A DNA stretch of 36,579 nucleotides from Pseudomonadota bacterium (GCA_021808445.1 JAKBBP010000027.1:1-36579); one strand, 5' to 3'. Positions 8,726-16,673 are shown, counted from the stretch's first letter. Notes: generated by a model not told the origin, from the sequence alone. A program made the numbers and translations.

Positions 8726-9548
8726 ATGCGGCGACGTCGCGCAGCGTCGGCGCCAGCCGGCGCAAGGGCGCGCCGAGTGCGGCCAGCACCAGCAGGTGCC
8801 CGATGCCCGGGTAGTAGCGCTCGACCACCGGGCTGCCCACGGCGCGCAGGCGCGCCGCCATGCGTGTCGAGTTGCCCGGATCCACCGTCCGGTCGCGCCG
8901 GCCGCTGGCCAGCAGCAAGGGCGGCTCGCCGCCACGCACGAAATGCAAGGGCTGGCTGGCGGTCCGCGTCGCCTCGGGGAACACGCGCTCGAGCATCGGG
9001 TCGCGCAAGGGCAGGAAGTCGTAGGGCCCCGCCAGCCCGATCGCGCCGGCCAGCACGCGACCCGGCGAGCCCAGCGCGCGCAGGTATTCGGGGTTGGTCG
9101 CCAGCAGCATGGCGATGTGCGCGCCGGCCGAGTGACCCATCAGGAACAGGCGTCGAGCATGCACGCCGAGGCTCGGCGCCTGTGCGTGCGCCCACGCCAC
9201 GGCCGCTGCCGCGTCGGCCATGAAACCGGGAAACGCCGTGTCCGGAAACACCCGGTAATCGGGCACCACCGTGGCACAGCCGAGCGAGGCCAGCGCCTTG
9301 CCCACGAAGCGGTAATCGCGACGGTTGCCGTCCTGCCAGCTGCCGCCGTAGAAGAACACCACCAGCGCGCGCGGCGGCCCTGGTGGAAGGTGCAGATCGA
9401 GGTGCTGGCGCGGGTGCGCTCCGTAGACGATGTCGCAACGCGAGCGCATGCCCCCATGCGGGGTCAGCGCGTCGAGCCAGGCCACCGGCCGGCAGGCGGC
9501 CGCAGCGGCATGCAAGACGCCCGCGGCTCGGGCTCGCAAGCCGGTCAT
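8670..9548 (-). CDS. Alpha/beta hydrolase (carboxylesterase-like)
   Basis: Predicted serine esterase or lipase of 292 aa. The oxyanion region is FFYGGSWQDG. The nucleophile elbow is GHSAG with Ser140. The likely acid is Asp219 or Asp223 in SGRRDRTVD, and the base His251 in PGIGHLL. The whole resembles the HSL/BD-FAE group of small ester hydrolases. The N-terminus has an Ala-rich stretch but no clear signal peptide. It lies 121 bp downstream of cheB on the same strand; a 7-bp GC hairpin at 9574-9593 separates them, so shared transcription is uncertain. The substrate is unknown. Confidence 0.88.
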   Translation of the reverse strand: MTGLRARAAGVLHAAAAACRPVAWLDALTPHGGMRSRCDIVYGAHPRQHLDLHLPPGPPRALVVFFYGGSWQDGNRRDYRFVGKALASLGCATVVPDYRVFPDTAFPGFMADAAAAVAWAHAQAPSLGVHARRLFLMGHSAGAHIAMLLATNPEYLRALGSPGRVLAGAIGLAGPYDFLPLRDPMLERVFPEATRTASQPLHFVRGGEPPLLLASGRRDRTVDPGNSTRMAARLRAVGSPVVERYYPGIGHLLVLAALGAPLRRLAPTLRDVAAFIDANLGPSCDGAAGASG

Positions 9549-9573
9549 CGCGTTCCCGGACCGCTCGGGCCGC

Positions 9574-9593
9574 GGCGCCCCGCGCCGGGCGCC
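9574..9593 (-). terminator. GC-rich hairpin downstream of cheB
   Basis: GGCGCCC and GGGCGCC form a perfect 7-bp stem with a 6-nt loop in the 121-bp gap after cheB. No T-tract is present, so termination activity is only possible. Confidence 0.35.
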
Positions 9594-9669
9594 ACCAGGG
9601 ACCGTGCCGCGGCTGGCGCCTCCTCGCGTCGACCCTGGCCGCGCCCTCGCCCTCGGCGTGTGGACATGC

Positions 9670-10794
9670 TCAACGCCTGGCGCTTTCGATGATCGCGCCG
9701 GGAATCTCGGTCAGGCCCAGCACGCGCTCGGCGCCGCCCATGCGGATGGCTTCGCGCGGCATGCCGAACACCACGCTGCTGGCCTCGTCCTGGGCGATGG
9801 TGCGCGCTCCGGCCTCGCGCATCTGCACCAGGCCGCGTGCGCCGTCGTCGCCCATGCCGGTCATCAGGATGCCCAGCGCGTTGCGCCCGGCGCATTGCGC
9901 GACCGAGCGAAACAGTACGTCCACCGAGGGGCGGTGGCGGTTCACCGGCGGCCCGTCGCGCACCTCGGCGTGGTACTGGGCGCCGCTGCGGCGCACCTGC
10001 AGATGACGCCCGCCCGGCGCGATGAGCACCGTGCCCGGCAGCAGCCGGTCGCCGTCGCGAGCCTCGCGCACCTGCAGCGCGCACAGGCGATCCAGGCGCT
10101 CGGCGAAGGCCGCGGTGAATTTCTCGGGCATGTGCTGGACCACGGCAATGGCCGGCAGGGTCGCGGGGAGTTCCACCAGCACGCGCTCCAGCGCCGTGGT
10201 GCCCCCGGTGGACATCCCCATGGCGATGATCTTCTCCGTGCTCTCGTGCAGGGCGAGCAGGGTCGCCGCCGGCGCCGCCTGCGGCCCTGCGGCAGGCGCG
10301 GGCGCTCCGGACGCCGGGGGCTTCGCCACCCGCGCGGCGCGTGCCGACTGCGCCAGGTGGGAGGTGTTGGCACGCGCCGCGGCACGAATGGTCTGGCCGA
10401 ACTCGGCCGTGCTCTCCACCAGGAAGTCCTTGAGCCCGACGCGGGGCTTGGTGAGCACGCTGAAGGCTCCGGCCGCCAGCGCATCCAGCGTGAGCTGCGC
10501 GCCCTTCTCGGTCAGGGTGGAACAGATGATCACGGGCAGCGGGTGCTCCTGCATGATCTTGCGCAGGAAGGTGATGCCGTCCATACGGGGCATTTCCACA
10601 TCCAGGATCAGCACGTCCGGCCAGCCTTCGCGCTGCATGCGCTGCAGCGCGAACAGCGGGTCGGGGGCCACCCCCACGACATGCACTCCGGGATCGCGCG
10701 CCAGCACGGCCTGCAGCACCTGGCGAACCACGGCCGAGTCGTCGACGATGAACACGCGCACCGGCGAGCCGGCTGCGCCAGGGACAGGACTCAT
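9670..10794 (-). CDS. cheB: Chemotaxis protein-glutamate methylesterase/deamidase
   Basis: Removes methyl groups from chemoreceptor glutamates and so resets adaptation. The protein has 374 aa. The receiver domain (about 12-130) has acidic residues Asp18-Asp19, phospho-acceptor Asp65 ([12 protein letters not shown]) and Lys116 (TKP). A long Ala/Pro-rich linker follows (about 145-182). The esterase domain carries the triad Ser195 (GMSTGG), His221 (VVQHMP) and Asp317 (TGMGDDG), offset by a constant 31 residues from E. coli CheB. It is the last gene of cheR-cheD-cheB; its ATG overlaps the cheD stop as ATGA. Phosphorylation by a CheA encoded elsewhere is expected. Confidence 0.97.
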   Translation of the reverse strand: MSPVPGAAGSPVRVFIVDDSAVVRQVLQAVLARDPGVHVVGVAPDPLFALQRMQREGWPDVLILDVEMPRMDGITFLRKIMQEHPLPVIICSTLTEKGAQLTLDALAAGAFSVLTKPRVGLKDFLVESTAEFGQTIRAAARANTSHLAQSARAARVAKPPASGAPAPAAGPQAAPAATLLALHESTEKIIAMGMSTGGTTALERVLVELPATLPAIAVVQHMPEKFTAAFAERLDRLCALQVREARDGDRLLPGTVLIAPGGRHLQVRRSGAQYHAEVRDGPPVNRHRPSVDVLFRSVAQCAGRNALGILMTGMGDDGARGLVQMREAGARTIAQDEASSVVFGMPREAIRMGGAERVLGLTEIPGAIIESARR

Positions 10795-11405
10795 CCTCGA
10801 ATCTCCATGGGGTTCTGCTCGGCGCCCTGGCCCCAGAATCGCAGGTAGGCGTCGCCACTCCACAATTCGAACAGCAGGTTGCGATGTCCCTGCCCGCCCA
10901 GATGCTCGGCGCGCAGGCGCAGGCCATGTTGCCGCACCAGCGCACGCGCCGCGGCGATGTTGCGATAGGGCACGTCGCCGGCGGCGCCCTCTCCCCCGAA
11001 CATGCGCCCGCCCCCGAACAGCTTGGCGTCGAATTCCTGCGGCTTCGCCCCGGCCGCGTGCATGCTGCGCAGGAACAGGTACATGGCCTCGTCCGCGTAG
11101 CGCCCGTCCAGGTGCCCTCCGTGGCCACCCAGGCCATGGGGAGGGTGCCCGTGGCGAGCATAGGCATTGCGGGTCGGCAGCATGAAATGACACAAGCCCC
11201 CCACGCGCATGCCGGGATGCCAGACGGCGATGGCCACGCAGGAGCCGAGCAGGGTGCGCAGGCGCGTGTGCCCGGAGCCGAAATGCCACTGTCCGGGCTG
11301 AAGGTAGATCTCCTCGGGCTGGGCGGGCGCGCGCTCCTGGCCGGCGCCGGCAGCGCCGATGGCCGGCGCCTGGCCGTCCCGGGGATGGATGCGTGGCAGG
11401 TTCAT
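10791..11405 (-). CDS. cheD: Chemoreceptor glutamine deamidase
   Basis: Deamidates glutamines of chemoreceptors and often binds CheC or CheB-type partners. The protein has 204 aa. Catalytic Cys56 (LLGSCVA) and His73 (GLCHFMLP) keep the 17-residue spacing known from the Thermotoga enzyme. The N-terminal 30 residues are a disordered Ala/Gln-rich extension. The insertion around [20 protein letters not shown] is His/Gly-rich. It is translationally coupled on both sides: the cheR stop overlaps its ATG as ATGA, and its own stop does the same with cheB. This order suggests the three enzymes are made together to adjust receptor modification. Confidence 0.96.
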   Translation of the reverse strand: MNLPRIHPRDGQAPAIGAAGAGQERAPAQPEEIYLQPGQWHFGSGHTRLRTLLGSCVAIAVWHPGMRVGGLCHFMLPTRNAYARHGHPPHGLGGHGGHLDGRYADEAMYLFLRSMHAAGAKPQEFDAKLFGGGRMFGGEGAAGDVPYRNIAAARALVRQHGLRLRAEHLGGQGHRNLLFELWSGDAYLRFWGQGAEQNPMEIRG

Positions 11406-12202
11406 CGCGCGGCGCGGCGGTAGATGGCTGGCTGCACGGCCTGCAGCTCGCTGTCCAGCCCGCTGAGACTTTCCGAGTGTCCCACGAACAGATGGCCCCC
11501 GGGGCGCAGGCACTGGGCCAGGCGAGCCACCAGGGCGCGCTTGGTCGGAGCGTCGAAATAGATCATGACGTTGCGCAGCCAGATCAGATCGAAGCCTCCC
11601 ATGTCGGGCCAGTGACCGTTGAGATTGATGCACTCGAATCGCACGCGCTCGCGCAGCGAGGCCTGCACCGCGAGCTTGCCCTCCTGCGCCCCGACTCCAC
11701 GCAGGCAATAGGCCTTCAGGTAGGCCTGGGGAATACGCTGCGCGCGCTCCATGGAGTAGACCCCGGCGCGCGCCTGCTGCAGCACCCGCGTGCTGATGTC
11801 CGACGCGAGGATCTCCCAAGGCCGGGAGCCCAGGCGCTCGGCCAGCACCATGGCCACGCTGTAGGGCTCCTCGCCGCTGGAACACGCGGCGCTCCAGACC
11901 CGGAAGGGCCGCGAGCCATCGACCGCGGGCAGGATGCGCTCGGACAGGAAGCTGAAATGCTGGGGTTCGCGGAAGAAGTAGGTCTCGTTGGTGGTCAGCA
12001 GGTCGACCGCCCGCTGGCGTTCCTCGGCATCGCGCCGCAGATGCTCCAGGTACTGCGCGAAGCTGTCGTGGCCCAGCACCTGCAGACGCCGCCCGAGGCG
12101 ACTGCTCACCAGCGCCTTCTTGGACAGGGGCAGCGAGATGCCCGCGGCTTCGAACATGAGCTTGCTGAATCCCTGCAATTCCTGGTCGGTAAGCGCTTGC
12201 AT
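11402..12202 (-). CDS. cheR: Chemotaxis protein methyltransferase
   Basis: Methylates specific glutamates of chemoreceptors using S-adenosylmethionine. The protein has 266 aa from the ATG at 12202, with GGGA about 7 nt upstream; a GTG at 12247 would add 15 residues but has no ribosome site. The N-terminal helical domain (about 1-70) carries SSRLGRRLQ. The catalytic domain has [12 protein letters not shown], the SAM-binding [22 protein letters not shown] and [13 protein letters not shown]. It is the first gene of cheR-cheD-cheB. No cheA, cheW, cheY or receptor gene is in the window, so the partner pathway lies elsewhere. Confidence 0.97.
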   Translation of the reverse strand: MQALTDQELQGFSKLMFEAAGISLPLSKKALVSSRLGRRLQVLGHDSFAQYLEHLRRDAEERQRAVDLLTTNETYFFREPQHFSFLSERILPAVDGSRPFRVWSAACSSGEEPYSVAMVLAERLGSRPWEILASDISTRVLQQARAGVYSMERAQRIPQAYLKAYCLRGVGAQEGKLAVQASLRERVRFECINLNGHWPDMGGFDLIWLRNVMIYFDAPTKRALVARLAQCLRPGGHLFVGHSESLSGLDSELQAVQPAIYRRAAR

Positions 12203-12300
12203 GGTTCCCGAAAGAGGCCGACGCGGGCGAAAAACCGCCGCGCGCACAGCGAGAGACTAGCATCCGACGCCATGCCCGTGAGCCCGCGCCGCCCTCCCCG

Positions 12301-13737
12301 ATGACCCCCTCCCCGCCCCCTGTGGCCGCTCCGACGGGCGCCGACAGCTTTGCCGAAGTGGCGCGACGCATCGCCGAGCGCGACCTGCCCTCCTTCGGCC
12401 TCACCCTGCGTGAACTGTTCCAGGCCACCGGGGACGCCAGTGCCTCGGGCCAGCGCATCGCCGGCATCGTGCTGCGCGACCCGGCACTGACCTCGCGCCT
12501 GCTGCGCGCGGCCAATGCCGCCCACCTGGGCCTGGGCGGCCACGCCCGCGTGGTCACGGTCAGCCGCGCCGTGGTGGTGCTCGGTCTCAACCCGATCCGC
12601 TCGCTGTGCGTGTCCGCGCTCACCGTGGAGGCCATGGCCGGCGGTACGCGCCAGACCCAGCGCGTGCAGCAGGCGCTGGGCCGAGCCCTGCACTCGGCCG
12701 TGCAGGCGCGCGACATCGGGCTGCGCCTGCGCGCTTCGCGTGAGTCGGCCGAGCAATCCTTCGTCGAGGCCTTGCTGGGCAGCATCGGCGAGCTGGCCTT
12801 CTGGTGTTTCGGCGGCGCCCATGCCCAGAGCCTGGACCAGGCCTTGCGCGACGGACGGCCCGCCGAGCAGGCCGAGACCGCCGTGCTCGGCACGACCCTG
12901 CGCGCCTTCGGACGCGAGTTGCTGCGCGCGTGGAACCTGGAGACCCTGCTGCGCGACAGCCGGGAGGTCGCGCTGGCGCGGCGCCTGGGCCAGGCCGCGG
13001 GCGCCGGCACGGCGCCGGGAGGCGGATGGACGGAGCCGGCGATGCGCGAGGCCGTGCACTCCGTGGCCCAGCTGCTGGGCCAGAGCGAGGCCGATACCCT
13101 CACGCGCCTGCGGGACAACGCCCGCGAGGCGCTGGAACTCGCGCGAGCCCTCGGCGCGCACGATGCCGCGGCCAGCATTCCCGCCAGCGCGGGCAAGGAC
13201 CCGGCGAGTCTGGAGCCCCCGCAGCCGCCCCAAACCCCCTTTCCCGAGGCCGACCCGCAGGCCCAGCTGCGCGTGCTCACGGAAATGAGCCAGGCGGCGC
13301 GCTCGCGCAGGGAACTGCCGCTGCTGCTGGAAACCTGCCTGGAGGGCCTGCATCGCGCCGTCGGGCTGGACCGGGCGGCCCTGTGCCTGCTCAACCCGCC
13401 ACGCAGCCGCATGAGCGCGCGCATCGTCCTCGGCCTGGACGCCGCCGCGCTGCGCGAAAGACTGCATTGGGACTGGAGCCCGGACATCGAATCGCGCTGG
13501 GCGCTGGGCGCACCATCCTGGTGCAAGGGCGAGGCCGGCGAGCCGCCTGGCCTGTTGCGCGCGACCGGTGCCGCGCAGGCCTTTGTCGCCCCTTTCGCCG
13601 TGGACGGACAGTTGCTCGGCCTGTTCTACGCCGATCGCGAAGCCTCCGGGCGCCCCCTCGGAAGCGAGCAATTCGAGAGTTTCCAGAGCTTCGTGACCCT
13701 GGCCCAGGTCATCGTGCGCTCCCTGCCACGCGCCTGA
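12301..13737 (+). CDS. HDOD-GAF domain signalling protein
   Basis: Predicted cytoplasmic signalling protein of 478 aa. An HDOD domain occupies about residues 15-220 (RIAGIVLRDPALTSRLLRAAN, VSRAVVVLGLNPIRSL, SFVEALLGSIGELAFW). HDOD is a non-catalytic relative of HD phosphohydrolases found in regulators of chemotaxis, c-di-GMP signalling and cell cycle. A GAF-like sensor domain follows at about 300-475 (ETCLEGLHRAVGLDRAALCLLN, APFAVDGQLLGLFYADR). Between them is a Pro-rich linker. It is divergent from cheR with 98 bp between, which suggests a link to chemotaxis or motility. No ribosome site is evident before the ATG; a -10-like TAGCAT lies at 12258. Confidence 0.86.
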   Translation: MTPSPPPVAAPTGADSFAEVARRIAERDLPSFGLTLRELFQATGDASASGQRIAGIVLRDPALTSRLLRAANAAHLGLGGHARVVTVSRAVVVLGLNPIRSLCVSALTVEAMAGGTRQTQRVQQALGRALHSAVQARDIGLRLRASRESAEQSFVEALLGSIGELAFWCFGGAHAQSLDQALRDGRPAEQAETAVLGTTLRAFGRELLRAWNLETLLRDSREVALARRLGQAAGAGTAPGGGWTEPAMREAVHSVAQLLGQSEADTLTRLRDNAREALELARALGAHDAAASIPASAGKDPASLEPPQPPQTPFPEADPQAQLRVLTEMSQAARSRRELPLLLETCLEGLHRAVGLDRAALCLLNPPRSRMSARIVLGLDAAALRERLHWDWSPDIESRWALGAPSWCKGEAGEPPGLLRATGAAQAFVAPFAVDGQLLGLFYADREASGRPLGSEQFESFQSFVTLAQVIVRSLPRA

Positions 13738-13748
13738 GCGCAGCGTCC

Positions 13749-13796
13749 CGGCGGGTTCCGCCGCACTGTTGTCCATGCACAACAGTTAACCCGCCG
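13749..13796. promoter_or_regulatory. Nested inverted repeats upstream of the porin gene
   Basis: Outer arms CGGCGGGTT (13749-13757) and AACCCGCCG (13788-13796) are perfect 9-bp complements. Inside them, ACTGTTGT (13765-13772) and ACAACAGT (13779-13786) are perfect 8-bp complements around CCATGC. An extended -10-like TGCTATGGAAT follows at 13803-13813, so the inner palindrome sits about where a -35 region would be. It may be an operator for the porin or a termination hairpin for the HDOD-GAF gene; no T-tract follows. Confidence 0.5.
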
Positions 13797-13874
13797 CGGC
13801 CCTGCTATGGAATGGTTTGCCACAACTCTGCGCTTAGGATTGTCCTGTCTGGCATTGATCGTCCCCGCTTTCCT

Positions 13875-13944
13875 GAGGGCCGGACAAAGCAGTGGTCCGC
13901 CCCTCGCGGGAGAGGGCCCAGAATCAAAACGATCCGCGAGGATC
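13875..13944 (+). promoter_or_regulatory. Structured 5' leader of the porin mRNA
   Basis: Two stem-loops lie in the presumed untranslated leader. GAGGGCCGGAC (13875-13885) pairs with GTCCGCCCCTC (13895-13905) with one mismatch. GATCC-GCGA-GGATC (13931-13944) is a short hairpin with a GNRA tetraloop. The ribosome site GGAG follows at 13953. Such leaders often stabilise abundant porin mRNAs or are sRNA targets; that role is inferred. Confidence 0.4.
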
Positions 13945-13965
13945 ACAACTCTGGAGATTTTCACG

Positions 13966-15054
13966 ATGAAAAAATCCCTGATCGCGCTGGCTGTGTTCGG
14001 CGCTTTCTCCGGTGCCGCTCTGGCTGACGGCAGCAACGTGCAGCTGTACGGCCTGATCGACCTGGGCGTGACCCACTTCAGCGGCGGCGCTGGCGGCAAC
14101 GTCACGCAGCTGAGCTCCGGCGTGCAGTCCGGCTCGCGCATCGGCGTGAAGGGCACCGAAGACCTGGGCGGCGGCCTGGCCACCATTTTCGACGTCGAAA
14201 CCGGTTTCTGCGCCAGTGGCAGCACCAGCGCTCCGGCCACCCAGTCGGCCTACTGCACCGGCGGCCCCGGCGGCCCCGGCTTCATGGGCCGTCAAGCCTG
14301 GGTCGGCCTGAAGGGCGACTTCGGTACCGTCCAGGCTGGCCGTCAGTACACCCTGACGTTCGACGACCAGGCCAACATCGACCCGTTCGGCTATGGCCTG
14401 ACCGGCTCGATCTCCAACATGGGTACCGTGGGCGTTCCGGCGCGTGCCAGCCAGGTCATCGGCTACACCTCGCCGAACCTGAGCGGCTTCACCGTCGCTG
14501 CCCAGTACATGTTCGGTGCCGGCATGCAATACGCCGCGGCCGACCAGTACAAGGCCACCGGTGGCTACAACCTGCAAGCCAGCTACGCCAACGGCCCGAT
14601 CGGCGTGACCCTGAGCTACATCCGTGCCAACGACCCGAGCGGCAACGCCTTCGTGAAGGACACGGAAATCAGCGGCAGCTACAACTTCGGCGTGGCCAAG
14701 GTCGTGGGCTACTACACCGACAACAAGCCTGACACCAACGCCGTCAGCACCGCCAACCTGGACAACATCAAGGCCTACATGCTGGGCGTGACGGTTCCGG
14801 TCGGCCCGGGTGCCATCCTGGCGTCGTACACCCACCTGTCGAACGACACGGTGGCCAACGCCGGTGCCAAGCAGTACGCGGTGGGCTACACCTACTCGCT
14901 GTCCAAGCAGACCAACCTGTACGCGTCCTACGCGCACATCAGCAACGACACCGCCGCCAAGTACGCGGTGGGCGATGCGACCGACGGCGGCTTCGCGCCG
15001 ACCGCCGGTGGTTCGTCGTCGGGCCTGGGCTTCGGCATCCGCCACCAGTTCTGA
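13966..15054 (+). CDS. Gram-negative trimeric porin (Burkholderiales type)
   Basis: General-diffusion outer-membrane porin, 362 aa before cleavage. The signal peptide is MKKSLIALAVFGAFSGAALA, cut before DGSNVQLYG. Typical features are VQLYGLIDLGV, SGSRIGVKGTEDLGGGLATIFDVE, FMGRQAWVGLKGDFGTVQAGRQ and a last strand ending in the aromatic GFGIRHQF. The ATG has GGAG about 9 nt upstream. Its codon choice is strongly biased to a small set (CTG, GGC, AAC, ACC), more than its neighbours, as expected for a very abundant protein. A long structured leader precedes it and a strong intrinsic terminator follows, so it is a single-gene transcript. Confidence 0.96.
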   Translation: MKKSLIALAVFGAFSGAALADGSNVQLYGLIDLGVTHFSGGAGGNVTQLSSGVQSGSRIGVKGTEDLGGGLATIFDVETGFCASGSTSAPATQSAYCTGGPGGPGFMGRQAWVGLKGDFGTVQAGRQYTLTFDDQANIDPFGYGLTGSISNMGTVGVPARASQVIGYTSPNLSGFTVAAQYMFGAGMQYAAADQYKATGGYNLQASYANGPIGVTLSYIRANDPSGNAFVKDTEISGSYNFGVAKVVGYYTDNKPDTNAVSTANLDNIKAYMLGVTVPVGPGAILASYTHLSNDTVANAGAKQYAVGYTYSLSKQTNLYASYAHISNDTAAKYAVGDATDGGFAPTAGGSSSGLGFGIRHQF

Positions 15055-15108
15055 TCGACGCAAGTCGAACGAGTTGGAACCGCGCCGCCTCCGGGCGGCC
15101 GGTTTTCG

Positions 15109-15134
15109 AAAACCGCCTTCGGGCGGTTTTTTTT
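15109..15134 (+). terminator. Intrinsic terminator of the porin gene
   Basis: AAAACCGCC and GGCGGTTTT form a perfect 9-bp stem with loop TTCG, and the T-run is eight long (15127-15134). It lies 55 bp after the porin stop codon. A smaller CCGCC/GGCGG hairpin precedes it. Confidence 0.92.
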
Positions 15135-15201
15135 CGCCCGGCGGCGCATGGCGAGGATGCGCGACAATGGAGCCCTACGATCGCCGAGCTTCGCATTCGA
15201 C

Positions 15202-15879
15202 ATGACCACCTCGCTCCGGGGCCGCGACTCCCGCGCCCGCCCCCAGGCCTCGCTGCAGGACCGCCTGCTGGCGCTGGCCGACAACGCCCTGAAGACCCTG
15301 GCCGGGGGCCTGCACGCCTCGCGCCCGACGCCCGAGGCCCCGGCGGGCGCGACCGCACGCCCGCTGGAGCCGGCGGAACGCGAGCTCTCCGGGCGCCTGA
15401 TGCGGGTCAACCACGTGGGGGAGATCTGCGCGCAGGCGCTCTACCAGGGCCAGGCCCTGGTGGCGCGCGACCCCGGACTTCGCGTGCATTTCGCCCAGGC
15501 GGCCCGCGAGGAATGCGACCACCTGGCCTGGTGCCGCGAACGCCTCCAGCAACTCGACTCCCGCCCCAGCTTGCTGGACCCGCTTTGGTATGCGGGCGCG
15601 CTGGGCCTGGGCGTCGCGGCCGGCAGCTTCGGGGAACGCCTCAGCCTGGGCTTCGTGGTGGAGACCGAGAACCAGGTCGAACAGCATCTGGCCTCGCATC
15701 TGCAGCGCCTGCCGCAGGCCGACCTCGCCTCGCGCGCCGTGGTGGAAAAGATGCGCGGCGACGAGGTGGCCCATGCGACCGCCGCGGAAAAACTCGGTGG
15801 CCTGCCCCTGCCGGCGCCGGTGCGCTGGGGCATGCGCGCGGCGGCCAGGGTCATGACCACCACCGCCCACTGGATCTGA
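15202..15879 (+). CDS. coq7: Demethoxyubiquinone hydroxylase (Coq7)
   Basis: Di-iron monooxygenase that hydroxylates demethoxyubiquinol in ubiquinone biosynthesis; peripheral inner-membrane protein of 225 aa. Six metal ligands can be read: Glu in HVGEICA, Glu and His in EECDHLAW, Glu in ETENQVEQH, and Glu and His in DEVAHA. The start at 15202 gives the usual beta-proteobacterial N-terminus; an upstream ATG at 15148 lies too close to the porin terminator. A -10-like GACAAT is about 30 bp upstream of the ATG. It converges on the OsmC-family gene. Confidence 0.95.
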   Translation: MTTSLRGRDSRARPQASLQDRLLALADNALKTLAGGLHASRPTPEAPAGATARPLEPAERELSGRLMRVNHVGEICAQALYQGQALVARDPGLRVHFAQAAREECDHLAWCRERLQQLDSRPSLLDPLWYAGALGLGVAAGSFGERLSLGFVVETENQVEQHLASHLQRLPQADLASRAVVEKMRGDEVAHATAAEKLGGLPLPAPVRWGMRAAARVMTTTAHWI

Positions 15880-15886
15880 GCATCCC

Positions 15887-15904
15887 GCCCCGACGGGCCG
15901 GGGC
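15887..15904. terminator. Shared hairpin between coq7 and the OsmC-family gene
   Basis: GCCCCG and CGGGGC form a perfect 6-bp stem with a 6-nt loop, filling the 25-bp gap between the convergent genes. No T-tract follows, so activity is plausible rather than shown. Confidence 0.45.
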
Positions 15905-16351
15905 TCAGCCCTCGACGATCTCGAAACTGGTGGTGATGGCTGCGGTCTTCGCCAGCATGGCGCTGGCGGAGCAGTATTTCTCGTGGGACAGCGCGATCGC
16001 CCGCTCGACCTTGGCCGCATCGAGCGCGAGTCCGCTGACGACGAAGTGCATGTGGATCGCGGTGAACACCTTCGGGTCGCTGCCGGCTCGGTCGGCCTGC
16101 AGGCGTACGCTGCAGTCGCGCACGTCCTGGCGCCCCTTGCGCAGGATGTACACCACGTCGTAGGCGGCGCAGCCGCCGGTGCCGGCCAGCACGGTTTCCA
16201 TCGGCCTGGGCGCCAGGTCGTGCCCGCCGGGCTCGCCCTCGCGCGCAGCCGGGGCTCCGTCCATGGTGATCATGTGCCCGCTGCCCGTGGTGGCGACGAA
16301 GGCCATGCCCTCCCCCTCCAGTGGCTTGGTCCAGCGCACCGTGCATTCCAT
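15905..16351 (-). CDS. OsmC-family protein (YhfA-like)
   Basis: 148-aa protein of the OsmC/Ohr superfamily. Many members reduce organic hydroperoxides through two cysteines, here Cys61 (GTGGCAAYDV) and Cys127 (HEKYCSASAML). The overall layout and the motif KTAAITTSFEI match the YhfA branch, whose physiological substrate is poorly known. The start is supported by GGGAGAG about 8 nt upstream. A weak -10-like CACAAT lies on its strand near 16397. Confidence 0.92.
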   Translation of the reverse strand: MECTVRWTKPLEGEGMAFVATTGSGHMITMDGAPAAREGEPGGHDLAPRPMETVLAGTGGCAAYDVVYILRKGRQDVRDCSVRLQADRAGSDPKVFTAIHMHFVVSGLALDAAKVERAIALSHEKYCSASAMLAKTAAITTSFEIVEG

Positions 16352-16503
16352 TGCTTGGCTCTCCCATGCGGCCGATGGCCGTCCGAGCTTCTATTGTGCG
16401 ACATGCGCGGCGACAGCGTTGCCCTCCCGCAACACCGCAGCGCCGCGTCTCGGTGCTTGCGCCGCAAGCCCACGCAACGGCACCCCGCGTCGGCCTCTGC
16501 ATC

Positions 16504-16521
16504 CGCGCATTCGAATGCGCG
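16504..16521. promoter_or_regulatory. Perfect 18-bp palindrome, probable operator
   Basis: CGCGCATTCGAATGCGCG is its own reverse complement. It ends 27 bp before the -35 box of the candidate small RNA promoter, a usual place for an activator or repressor site. The protein that binds is unknown. Confidence 0.5.
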
Positions 16522-16548
16522 CAAATAAACCAGGACCAGCAAGGGGTT

Positions 16549-16577
16549 TTGCCAAGTACTCGGGTTTGTCCTAAGAT
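16549..16577 (+). promoter_or_regulatory. Sigma-70 promoter of the candidate small RNA / ilvA leader
   Basis: TTGCCA (16549-16554) and TAAGAT (16572-16577) match -35 and -10 boxes closely, with the optimal spacing of 17 bp. Transcription would start near 16584. It is one of the two best promoters in the window. Confidence 0.75.
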
Positions 16578-16583
16578 AGAGCC

Positions 16584-16673
16584 ATGTCGACGATGTCTGG
16601 TCGACGCCTCTTGTCTCCTCCACCCTCCTCCATAGGTGGATTCAAACCCAGGCCCCAAGCCTGGGTTTTTTTT
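16584..16673 (+). ncRNA. Candidate small RNA (or ilvA attenuator) with anti-Shine-Dalgarno loop
   Basis: Predicted RNA of about 90 nt between its own promoter and an intrinsic terminator. Hairpin 1 is GTCGAC/GTCGAC (16586-16591, 16600-16605) with an 8-nt loop. Hairpin 2 is TCCACC/GGTGGA (16619-16624, 16635-16640) and shows CTCCTCC in its 10-nt loop; a further TCTCCTCC lies just before it and partly overlaps the stem. Hairpin 3 is the terminator. C-rich loops of this type are known in regulatory RNAs that pair with ribosome binding sites. The frame opened by ATG 16584 has no stop before the terminator and no Ile/Val/Thr run, which argues against a leader peptide. It may act in trans or as a cis attenuator of ilvA. 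I do not recognise a named RNA family. Confidence 0.6.
16644..16673 (+). terminator. Strong intrinsic terminator upstream of ilvA
   Basis: AAACCCAGGC and GCCTGGGTTT form a perfect 10-bp stem with loop CCCAA, and the T-run is eight long (16666-16673). It ends 70 bp before ilvA and closes the candidate small RNA. Confidence 0.93.
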
